Positions 1 to 10,276 of a DNA stretch of 64,000 bases are shown piece after piece (positions within the stretch are counted from its first letter, which is position 1; every line of letters starts with the position of its first letter). This stretch comes from JBPESP01 sp051710585. GTDB lineage: Bacteria; Pseudomonadota; Gammaproteobacteria; Enterobacterales; Enterobacteriaceae. The stretch spans positions 124,001 to 188,000 of the forward strand of contig JBPESP010000003.1 in NCBI GenBank assembly GCA_051710585.1, read 5' to 3'. Under the pieces are notes generated by a model. The model searched no databases. It was given only the letters and a program-made list of their open reading frames with translations, and was not told the DNA's origin. A program made the position numbers and the translations under genes.

Positions 1-64
1 AATATATTTATAATAAATACACCAATCTATGAGCCCTTAAGCCACTCAGTGAAAGAAATAATCA

Positions 65-607
65 ATGACAAACAAAGCCATTTATCCCGGCACCTTCGAT
101 CCACTAACCAATGGCCACCTAGACTTGGTGACAAGAGCCGCAAAAATATTTGATATTGTTGTGGTGGCGATTGCTGCCCATCCTAGCAAATATCCGCTGT
201 TTGATTTAAATGAACGTGTCGCGTTGACAACCAAAGTTACTACCCACCTATCTAATGTAAATGTTATAGGTTTTAGTAATCTGATAGCCGATTTCGCCAA
301 ACAACAGCAAGCGAATATCCTCATTCGCGGCGTACGTACAATAACGGATGTCGATTATGAAATGCAGCTGGCGAAAATGAATCGTCATCTGATGCCAACA
401 CTAGAAACAGTGTTTATGCTACCTTCTGAGACTTTGTCCTATATCTCTTCTACCCTGGTAAAAGAAGTGACGCTACACGGCGGAAATGTAGACCACTTAT
501 TGCCTGCACCCATCGCTAAAGAACTCAAAACGCGTCTGCACCTCTCTAAAGACGGCCTAAAAGCGGCGCAGGGTTATAGCGGCCCCGTTAACACTCCGTT
601 CTTTTAA
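65..607 (+). CDS. coaD: Phosphopantetheine adenylyltransferase (CoaD)
   Basis: CoaD transfers AMP from ATP to 4'-phosphopantetheine, the penultimate step of coenzyme A synthesis in the cytosol. The 180-residue product opens with the nucleotidyltransferase signature PGTFDPLTNGH (the T/HxGH ATP-binding motif, residues about 8-18), and carries the family's IRGVR, EMQLAKMNRHLMP and ISSTLVKEV segments. The ATG at 65 follows a GAAAG stretch and starts exactly where the family starts. E. coli CoaD has 159 residues. This protein continues about 20 residues further (after KTRLHLSKDG) with a tail I do not recognise, probably read-through into former 3' DNA after loss of the ancestral stop. The usual partner waaA would lie to the left, outside the window. 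The identification is secure. Confidence 0.97.
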   Translation: MTNKAIYPGTFDPLTNGHLDLVTRAAKIFDIVVVAIAAHPSKYPLFDLNERVALTTKVTTHLSNVNVIGFSNLIADFAKQQQANILIRGVRTITDVDYEMQLAKMNRHLMPTLETVFMLPSETLSYISSTLVKEVTLHGGNVDHLLPAPIAKELKTRLHLSKDGLKAAQGYSGPVNTPFF

Positions 608-3600
608 TGTTTTAGCGTACTGGACAGAAAAAGTGTGCTGCGCCGGCATTACTTTTGGCAATGCAAAAAAAATATCCTAGACTAATTTGCAGTCAATTTT
701 AGACTCTTTAAACACGAAAGGGGTCTATTTTAGACAGTCTGAAATTACTTGAAAGAATAGAAATAAGGCGAAATTAAAGATAATTAATCCACATTTGCTA
801 TGATGGTTATTGCAAATAAGTATTTTAGGTTGACAGCGTTAAAACAAAAAACCATGGTCATCAATCTTTCTATGATGACAAAAATAAGTAAAATAACTGC
901 ATGATAAACTACAGAAAAAAAACAAAAACCCCTCCCACATAACCGGAATAAATTGAAAGACGTAAGCTTAAAAAAAGTACAACGCATTAAAAAATGAAAT
1001 TTTAAAAAGGCTACAGCGTTCTTAATCTGAGATTCCCTAAACAATTCTCGTTAATTTGGAAACTTAACGTATATCATCCTGTAGCTACGCTCTACTCTGT
1101 CGTGTATTCAAAGTTCATCACAGTAACGATTAATACTAAAAAATCGTCCTAACAGGAAACAGTAGGCGAACAAAATTGTATAGTTAAGTTCATGAACTGT
1201 ACAGCCTCATTCATGGTTGCCCGCCAGCGCGAACAATATCGCTACCATAGCAACAAAATAGTATTCCAGATAAGGCCTCTGTCTCACTGGCAGGCTGATG
1301 AAAGAGCTTTGGCTAATAAGTTTTTAGTCACCCCAAACAGGTATAATGCGGCTATATAGCGCATATCTGGATCAGAGAATACCTGGTATAAACCAGCCAA
1401 AGTGATGTTCCATATTGATCAGACTAGCTACTATAAGAGTAAGAAATTCCAATAGTTTCTACGGTGTGATCGAATTAAATAAAGCATGGTAGGTATGGGT
1501 GAATTAGGATATTAGTTTGATAGAACTCTTCTTCAGAAATCTGAAAAGACTTATACCGCTAACAAACTGTATAAGTCTCACTGAAACAATTCATGAAATT
1601 AAAAAACTATATTGTGGGATATTTTACAGCAGACTCAAGCTAAACAAATATAAGAGTGAGTTGCTACTAAAGAAATCAGAAGATAGATATTAAAAAAACT
1701 CTAACGTAGTGGCTAGTTTATTGATTACTAAAAACAGGCGCTGTTCGATTTTATATTCTGCGCCTACAGAAGCACCATTTTTATTGTCATAAAACATTTC
1801 GCAAAGCGCGACTACCGAAAAATCTTGACGCATTACAATGATAATTCTCCAGTAAGTCGTAACGTATATTATTGGTGGATTCAATATACATCACCATGCC
1901 TTCATTCCATAACCGAGACAAAGGCATACAATAAGATTTTATCATTTTATCCTTAATCCCCAACACAATCAATCTACATCTATCGTTCCAGCTCCAGTTC
2001 ACAGCAAATAATAGCTCCGACTCTTAAGTAAGGTGATATCAGTGAACGCATGAGCTCTCTAAAAAGGAGTCCCACTACGACAGCTTTTTTATTTAAAAAT
2101 TATCATATTTTAAGTAATTCCATAAATCCTCTGTCTATCGCAGATTCTTTTTAGAAAAAACTCTAGTTACTTTCACTCCTTCAGTTTATATTTTCTGCAA
2201 ATCTACCGCCTATCCAACCGAACTAACTGGATGTTTTATCCCATAGAGAAATAAAATAATTTTTATCTTAAAACTACAGAAAGGTAGTGCTGTAGCACCT
2301 TTTCATCATTTCCTTCGTTACTGCGTGGTGTGTAACAGTAGAGAAAGCACCGCAGAGCTTATTGTAGTAAGAAGTAGCATATAGAGGCCGTCTAATATAT
2401 CGTAGTAAAAGTGTTTTATGTGGTCTCTAGGGTTGCGTATAAAAAAACCGCGTGATGCAGGTACAGTTTGCGTTTCTAGGAGTCACTCTTGTAGCTCACT
2501 AGATGAAATATTCTATTTTTATGAGGATCTCCTCCCTTGAATAACTTTGATAATCTCAATGAAACGTGTCTTAACTTCCGTTTTATCGCTATATGCTTTT
2601 TGGCTAAAGCACGATATACATATCTTCCAGTATAATCATCTCCCTTCTCCCTGTATCTGACGCCTATTAGGAATCCATGTCCATTTTATCTTAAAAGGTT
2701 GGGGTATTAAAGGTAATCCATACTGCTGGTGACAATTTTTTTGTTTGATTGTTCTTACACTTTTGCAAAATTAGCCAATTTACTTAGTCATATTTTACCC
2801 TATGCCATAGTGATTAATTTCTTCTACCTATCTTTTTTTCATTAACATCATACACCTTAACTAGCCAATTACCCTACACCACACCACCTACCTATAATAA
2901 TGTCCAGATTTATTTTTTTTGGATAGACCCCGGTTGTCAGCAGGACTGACATCTAGCACAAAGGTCTTATCCATCCTTTTGATTGTCATTTTTTTCAGCT
3001 AATGATTTCGCGTTTTTTAGATATCAACTTTGATAACATGGATTATTGAACTTTTATAATATTCTAGTCTGTTTGCTTGATATAATCTCCTGCCTGCATA
3101 ACACACTACGAGATCTCAGTGCACTACTGCTGTAATTTTTTCCTTTTTTTTTGGATTGCTAGTAGACTGGTGTCATCTAGGACCAACTAGTGTATAAATG
3201 CCTTATCTAGCTTACTGCCAGTGAAACTAATCTCTAACCAGAGTACTTATCAGAAGGAACTAAAATAGAGTTATTTCCGCTCATCAGTACCGGAAATAGC
3301 ACAGCGGAATATATCTACAACACTATTTGCGTTTAAATAATCGCATATCCATTATATAGTAGATGTAAAACAGATTAGTAATCTGCCATCAATGACCGTT
3401 TTTCATCTTTTTTGTTCCCATGTTCAATTTAATTGCATTATGTAGCAGTGCTATAGTATTCTTCCAGAATTCTTCTATATAACCTCTGTCCTTACACCTC
3501 TTTGCGATACGCGTAAACTCCTCCTGTATCAGTTGTAGTCCATTCATCGTTTGATCAAAATAATAATCACATGCAGGTATTGGTCTAAGAGCGCAGCATA

Positions 3601-6600
3601 TTCACCCGAAATCATCCTATTGTAAATATTTTTTATACGGCATCAGTCAGAGTCGGCGTAAACAGAATAAATTCTGCAGTTCAAATGCTCATACCGACAT
3701 CAATTGACATATTTGGCATAATCAATGTAACCCTTGCAATAATGATAAATGATACGCATCTGCTGCAGCAGAGCTGCGATCTTGCAATGTCTAATTAAAA
3801 TAAGTACCAGCAACTATAATGGATATAAATTACTCCCTGAAATAACCCCGATTTATATCGATATTGTCCATTTTGCTTCACGCTAAAGCAAATATATTAA
3901 TAGTGTCTTGATTTTTGGTGCGAGTAAAATTATTATTAACTCAGTCCCTAAACCAACCACCCCCCCCTTTAATTGCCATAAAGATCACTATTTATAACAA
4001 GCTACAGCTAAATATTTCTCTTCTAGCCTAGCATCATACAAATACAAAAAACCATGATCTTTAAACAGGAAGTAATACTACTTTATCTCATTTGTTGACG
4101 ATTATATAGCATTTAAAATAGAAGTTCACTTTTTTAAAAGTATATTCTTCTATATTATAGAATATCTCATATCCTTAGAGAAGACATACTTCCTGAAAAT
4201 CTAATCTAGCTGTTATTCTTTTTACCTCACCCAGCGTTTTTACTATGCTATTAAATGATCTTTTTTAGTGATTACCAATGAGTAATAGAGTAACTCCAGC
4301 TATGAGATTCTAGTGGCTGGGACCGCCTTAATATTCGTCAATATCGATTCATTATCTCCAGAATATTTCAATCAAATTATTCCATATCACGCGCCCTCTT
4401 CTTCTAAGTGCGAAGAAATATATGGTTTTTATATGAGCCTAATGTGCAACAACCGTTCCTAGTATGGATCATACTTAACAGATCACCTGTCGATCGGGAA
4501 TTAAAACTTTGCATATCTATTAACTAATGCTCACCTTTTTAGTTATTGGGACATTAACCTGCTTATTAATAGCAAGCGAATTTTTAGGCTATTGATATTT
4601 ATACCTTTTTTTTAAATTTTAGGACGGACTGTATAGTGTCAACTTGAAAATCAATATTTTTGAGCTTCCGTAGAGTTTCATCCCTTACTAATTCAAACTT
4701 CGACAGACGATTTTCCATTAAAAAGTGATTATTTGCATTATCATTAGCATCTTTCATAGCTTTTGGCGTTGTAGCATATTTATTAAACTACTGGTGGTAT
4801 TATTAAGCTAAATAAAGCTTGTTTTTAAAACAGAAAAACATCCGAATAATTACATAATCTCTTATATTGTTTAAAGGCAGCTATGGCTAAATTACCTTAT
4901 CAAGCGTGTTGTGCGAACGTCAGTCAATTATGCTCCATCTGCAGCCATTGCTAACCAAAAAACATAATACTACATTTAATACCACTTTTTGTGCCTTAAA
5001 CACTGATTAACGTCCCTGCCCAGCATACATCTAGCAAAAACAATAATAAGTATTTAAATGACGGTAATATTTTTGTTAAAGAATAGCTTGATATTAGGCC
5101 TGTTACCATAGCACCGTGCCTTTTAATGAAAAATTGAGTATCAGTTTTGCCGATCAGCCATGGCTAAAAATTCAGATACCTCGTAAAAGTGCATATTTTC
5201 AATACGGTAGCACTCGTCCATCCTGCCAATATGCGCAGTAAAGCCTATTTATCAAGTTTCTGCTGGGATATATTAATGCCGGGTTTCAATCTGAAAGTAT
5301 GCGCCATAAATTACCTGCTACCTATAAAGCAATGCCCAGTTACCGCTCCAGAAACTCAATATAACCAATGCTTAGTCGTTTAAATAGATTTATAAATCTA
5401 TAAACAATCCCAAATCGGCGACGTTAAAAACATATAAGCCACGTGTTTTTTGAATAACCTCAGAGTTTCTCTATCGAAACGGGTTATATTACGATATCAA
5501 TCAGTAACGTTAACAACGACACGGCACAAGTTAGCGAGTTCAAAATAATTGAGAGACCAGTTCATCCAGTCATACACTATATCTAGAATGCCCAGGTGGT
5601 GGACAGTATTTTGTCTGGCTAGTTAGTATTCATGTAAGCAAATAGCGCTAGGAGTATCAGTTTTTTATAAAGTTATCTATTATTCAAGCTCACTACTAGT
5701 CTATCAAGACACGGCACACTCATCGTGCTGCTAGTATTGTCCAGAGAAATACCAGGGAATTTATAGCAGGAAATCCCTAATATATTTCCTTTAGGAATTT
5801 AGAATAAGGGGGACTGTAAATAAAGGCATGTTTCATCACCTCGTAATCCATATTTTCACAAAAGTCGCAGTGTATTAGACTTTCAAAGTCTAGTTTTAAT
5901 ATACCAGTTTCCTCAGCGTTCATATTGAGTAGATCATTTATCTCATTCGGACGATAACAGACAAGTCAAACCACATCTCAGGGAGAGCGAAAAAAAACTG
6001 CATACTATTACCCCCTGGCTATGATACTCCAGGGTACTGGTATGGTCGTTAACTTCATTAATAAACAGCCCTGACGCTATTGCCGACAATCATGAAACAG
6101 CACACCCCATCGATATAATAGTTATTCACTAAATTAAACTTATTACGCAACGCTCATATATTTCATTATCACTTTCTTTTTCTGCTACCAGTATCGTCAA
6201 CTAATCCTCTTTTACTGGCGGCATGGTTGATACCCATCAACAGCAGCCGAAATAATACAGTAATAGCTATGGAGAGATTATAGTAGGCGCCACCACCACA
6301 CCACACACTGCTAATCTTAATAAAGGTTAGAAAATTCGTCGTTTCACTTGAAATGAAAACATTGATCATGGTTGCCAATTCATAAACCCTTCCATTAAGC
6401 TAAGTTGCTTATATCAGAGTATTCACTTTAAGCATTACCACGTCATTATTAATCTTTTTTTTATAAACTGGATAAAATCTTGTACCGCGCTAATGTACTT
6501 TAACGTCACGCTTACCGATCCCGCCAAACCGTAACATTTTGCCCATCTGAATTATAGCAAGCGCATAATACGTTTACTACCTTCAACAAGTTATTCTAGT

Positions 6601-7200
6601 TATGTAAAGATTCGCCGTATAATGTGGCGCTTGAGACTGTACTCGGCGCCTTTTAATTGCGCGGCGGCTGGGCGGTGGGAAACGTATTCGTGGTAATAGT
6701 AAGTGTACTTTTTTACTCAGCTAAATATTGACTCCTGTGTATTTTATTGTGCTTCCCGAAAATTCAATCAAGAGGATGCTTTTTAAGCTACCTTTGATGA
6801 GTTATCAGGCATTATTAAACATTAAAACGATACAACTTTAGCATGCTGCTTCGCGCTTATGAAATTAAAAACCGATTAACAATGGAATAAAATTTTTCCT
6901 ACTTCTATCTATGTATCGTGCATAATAATCAAACAGTATCGTTATATACGTAACGGTACTATTCCGCCACGATTGAAGATCCTACACACAATAAATATAC
7001 CCGTCTCCCTGACGGTAGACAGTAAAACCTCTAAAATTGAAAAGCTAACCATGCAGAGTGTCATCTATAGTATGACTAACCTACAGGATAGAACGTAATT
7101 AAATCATATTACTACTAAATTAGCGTCGGTACATAACCATAAACGACTAGGAAATGCTGCGTGTCGTTAATATCCACGGCAATAAAGTTGAATAATGAAA
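608..7200. other. Gene-free decayed DNA
   Basis: No reading frame here exceeds about 90 codons, and none shows a family motif I recognise. The DNA is AT-rich with stops in all frames. On the minus strand at 1690-2002 two overlapping frames together read like a decayed protein, but I could not name it. By E. coli synteny the rest of the galactonate operon (dgoD, dgoT) could have stood near the right end, but I cannot read it. I see no tRNA, CRISPR or insertion-sequence structure. Confidence 0.6.
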
Positions 7201-7203
7201 TAG

Positions 7204-7271
7204 GCAGTAGCAGTAGCAGTAGCAGTAGCAGTAGCAGTAGCAGTAGCAGTAGCAGTAGCAGTAGCAGTAGC
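7204..7271. repeat. Hexanucleotide tandem repeat (GCAGTA)n
   Basis: About eleven uninterrupted copies of the 6-base unit GCAGTA lie in otherwise decayed AT-rich DNA. The copies are identical, so the array is young or still changing in length. A multiple of three would keep a frame open, but no gene-like frame runs through it, so slippage in unselected DNA is the simplest explanation. Confidence 0.95.
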
Positions 7272-7489
7272 TAAATTACAATAGTATTGTAAGAATATTT
7301 TAGCATAATAGCCCACGAAATAACAAAAAATACACCTCTTATTATAATTTACAAGGATATTTTTACGCTATGAATAGACTAAGGAAAACCCCTCGAATGT
7401 GACCGCAATAGAAGCCCCACATATTGCTACGTTATCAGCGGATAACGACAGTTTTACAGGTAGTAACAAAAACTTCAGCTTTTTTTGGC

Positions 7490-8030
7490 GGTACTACTTA
7501 CTAGAGAGCTAACCCACCCGATAAAGATTGCTGTTCAATACGGTGCGGTGCCTACGTAGGCTACTTGAGACACATGTGTAAATTTACCAGCGAAATGTTA
7601 TCTACGCCGAATACCAGGATCTCAGGTGGAGATACTCCTTTTAATACCTTGATATAATCGAGGGCAAAATATTGACGAGATTTTTTTAGTCTTTACTCCC
7701 AGCCTTGATAGTGGTAAAAGCTTAGATCGTAGGGGCACATCCCGAGTAAACCTTTAACTTAAAGCCATCCCGCAGTGAATGAATTCTACGTTAATATTCA
7801 GTGTCACCATTACGTCGCTCGGTGACGTGTAATTTTTCTACACTGACGGTAGTTAGCATGCCCCTACGCTGATAAGCGTCCCGTTGCCACAACAACTTTT
7901 ATAATGTTTATTCCCAGTTAAGCAAATTGGTGGGGATTTCTATCGCCAGCTAGCCCGCATTAATAAGCGTCTCCAGATAAGCTAATATCTCATTTGGGGA
8001 GATACTGCGCATGGTAATAATTAGCGATAA
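7490..8030 (-). pseudogene. dgoA: dgoA remnant: KDPGal aldolase
   Basis: On the minus strand, broken frames spell pieces of 2-dehydro-3-deoxy-6-phosphogalactonate aldolase, the last enzyme of D-galactonate catabolism. Near 7960-8000 a piece reads NEILAYLETLINAG, matching the E. coli TPDEALAHVGAVIDAG region. Near 7740-7800 FIHCGMALS matches the AVGYGMTVC part. Near 7600-7660 IKVLKGVSPPEILVFGV matches IKALKAVLPSDIAVFAV. The pieces lie in the right order for one gene but in different frames with stops between them. Neighbouring dgoK and dgoR fossils support the call. Edges are approximate. Confidence 0.75.
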
Positions 8031-8165
8031 TTCTTATTCAAAATTATGCTAGTCTGGAAACAATAATCACCGTCTAGCAACCAGTGTTTAACCCCATGAT
8101 CTAAAGCCTATTTATAACGGGCGGTCACCAGTGATAAATTGCAGTTAGGCATATAGAGGTTAGTA
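8030..8165 (-). pseudogene. dgoK: dgoK remnant: galactonokinase C-terminus
   Basis: Only the end of the kinase that phosphorylates 2-dehydro-3-deoxygalactonate can be read, on the minus strand. The pieces TARYK, ALDHGVKHWLLDGDYCFQ and TSI match the last 50 residues of E. coli DgoK (TARYQQAFQAMG, VAGDTAFQAGIRSI). The remainder of the gene, about 750 bp in E. coli, appears deleted, since the dgoR fossil begins immediately to the right. The position between dgoA and dgoR is exactly that of the E. coli operon, which carries much of the weight in this call. Confidence 0.55.
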
Positions 8166-8229
8166 GACCTAAATCATATGGTGACTTAACTGTTTGCTCA
8201 TGCTATATCCTTCAACCCATTTTATTAAA

Positions 8230-8850
8230 CTACTGATCATGATCAAGCAGCCTTCTGCTTCGCCACTTTACTATCCTAATGCCGAATAACATCATATAAA
8301 TTATGATGTTATTATAGTGTGCGGGACGCACATATTGTCTTCATGGTAATATATATATGTTAAAATACTGCCCGCTACAGCAAATTTATTGTAACGTTCA
8401 ACTGCTTGTTAGCACCATCGAATTATGCACGGTATTCAGCACCGCCTTATGAAAGCGGATATCTGTTTCATTAAACGCATCTGATTGTTGTGGTCGGTGA
8501 TCATGCCATTGAGTACACGTCGTCAATAATGGCCAGAGCGGCGGAAGAAACCCATTTAGCTGCCCAACTGGCAGCAGTGGTTTACACTAGATTCTACACT
8601 TCTGTCATAGAGATGACAGCCTAGGAATATAATTACAGACTAACACTCACTGCAGCATATCGCTATTAGGTAAAATTCCATTTGTTATGCGTAGTGATAA
8701 ATATACCATAATAGTGAATAATCTCAATGAGCCTCTTAATGGTAGTGGCCGTGGCACCTCAAGGATAATATTACGTAGCGCTCTGCATTCTTCATAGAAT
8801 TCCGAGTTTTGGAGGTAAGCACCCCCTCCCGGGGATATGCTTACTTATAA
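8230..8850 (-). pseudogene. dgoR: dgoR remnant: GntR-family galactonate repressor
   Basis: Minus-strand fragments match DgoR, the GntR/FadR-type repressor of galactonate genes. Near 8770-8810 EFYEECRALRNIILEV corresponds to ELCEEFATSRNIIREV in the winged-helix DNA-binding domain. Near 8410-8480 FNETDIRFHKAVLNTVHNS corresponds to FNEADIRYHEAVLQSVHN, the ligand-binding FCD domain whose DxRFH element binds a metal. Frames are interrupted between the pieces, so the gene is dead. It sits between dgoK and yidA fossils, as in E. coli. Confidence 0.75.
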
Positions 8851-9109
8851 TGATCTGCTATCTTATTTAATTTACAATTTGTTCTTTTTGCTAAAAAAAC
8901 TGTTTATTCATCTTTACCTCCTAGCTCATTAAAAAAAGAAATTCTTTTAATTCCTGAAGATCTATTGTAATAGATAGATATTTTTAGCAAAATTGATACC
9001 AGAATCAATATCACCATTATTATTTAATATGATGTGTGCATCACACTTTACTACACTTGGCGGCACGGCCGCATCACGATTCAGGTAGGCATTTCCGCCC
9101 ATTTGACAG

Positions 9110-9944
9110 CATCTCAAGCACGAACTCATGAATAGTCAGCGCGAGCGCGATACATTCCTCCAGATTGTTGGAATGACAAACTGGCTTGATACCTTAATTT
9201 TACCGATAGCATTCATTACCCATTGCCACACCCACGCTGATGCCTGCATATTCAATCATCACTAAGTCGTTGACCTGATCGACAAATGCCATGACCTTAT
9301 CGTAGTGCAATCCAAAATAATCCGCTAGCACTTTAATAACGTTCCTTTATTAGCCTTGTTTACTTAATAATTCCGGATAGTAAGCGCGCATATTTCATGA
9401 TAATATAACGGTCGAATACTTCCTGCAGAATGCGTTTACTGACCGTATCTAAAATAATAGAGTCGTCTATCTTCCCGACTTGTGGGGAAGCATAGAGAAA
9501 CAACCACTTCGGCAGAAGTACAAAAAAATTAAAAAACATACCATACTGTTTAATGAGGTCTCTATAGAGAAAGGAGCTACTAATATTATAATTCGCGGTA
9601 TAAATCGTATTAAAGTCCAGAGTATGGAAATATAGCTCCAGCTAAAAAAGAGAAAGATTCAAAATAGCGATAATCATTGATATCCGGTATAGTACATCTA
9701 ATAAATATAGAAACTATCAACTGATCGCTACACCAGTGCGCTATTATTGTAATACAAAATTCTATCTCTAGTTATAAATCCAGATACATCAAATAACATT
9801 CAATATCAATATAGTTTTAGCGATAGTCAACGCAGCTAAAAACTCCTTTGCTATGCTCTGCACCATAGACCGTGAAAATAATTTCATATTTATGCTTTAA
9901 AAGCTTCCTGTATATATTAATTGCAATATCAATTTTTTAGCCAT
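9110..9944 (-). pseudogene. yidA: yidA remnant: HAD-family sugar phosphatase
   Basis: YidA is a cytosolic HAD-superfamily phosphatase acting on sugar phosphates. The minus strand still has the start region: an ATG at 9944 preceded by GAGGATG, coding MAKKLI like the family's MAIKLI. Near the other end DQVNDLVMIEYAGISVGVAM matches the family's last HAD motif (GDQENDIAMIEYAGVGVAM), and NNLEECIALALTIHE matches the C-terminus. The first Gly of the GDxxND motif has become Val, and the middle is full of stops and shifts. The span of about 835 bp is close to the 813 bp of the E. coli gene, so decay was mostly by point changes and small indels. Confidence 0.8.
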
Positions 9945-10276
9945 CACATCCTCTTTTTTGGACCATAAGCATAAATATCTGCTGTTTTTTTCGCTTATTG
10001 ATAACTGCTTTAGGGCAGTGCTCATTTTAACTTATATTACAAGACAACTCTGTTAACCATTTCGTGATAGTGTTTTAAATGATCAGCCTACTATCTGAGG
10101 TTACCCGAAGATAATGCCGTACAAATGAAAAGTGGGTAATATTCTATTAAGAATCGGGCAGGAAATATACAGTGTTCCGCCTTTCTTCCGACTTGTATTA
10201 CTGGGCATTAATCGCTGGAAACAGAGCAAAAAATTAGGAGTTTAATTCGGATTTTTTTTAAGATTAGCGATTGCCG
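9945..10276. other. gyrB-yidA intergenic DNA
   Basis: This gap lies downstream of gyrB and upstream of the yidA fossil, where E. coli has only a short spacer or yidB. I see no conserved frame. A run of T just left of the gyrB stop (plus-strand 10250-10260) would be a run of A in the gyrB transcript, so it is not a terminator tail. Confidence 0.4.

Noticed and set aside
1690..2002. Two overlapping minus-strand frames look like a shifted small protein.
   Set aside because: I could not match either to a family. It is too short to call a gene or a named pseudogene.
7204..7271. The hexamer array could be a CRISPR-like or phase-variation element.
   Set aside because: There are no spacers between units, no cas genes and no open gene or promoter next to it.
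8814..8845. GTAAGCA and TGCTTAC with a CCCC/GGGG core form an imperfect hairpin.
   Set aside because: It overlaps the dgoR fossil and has mismatches. Nothing suggests a working terminator or riboswitch.
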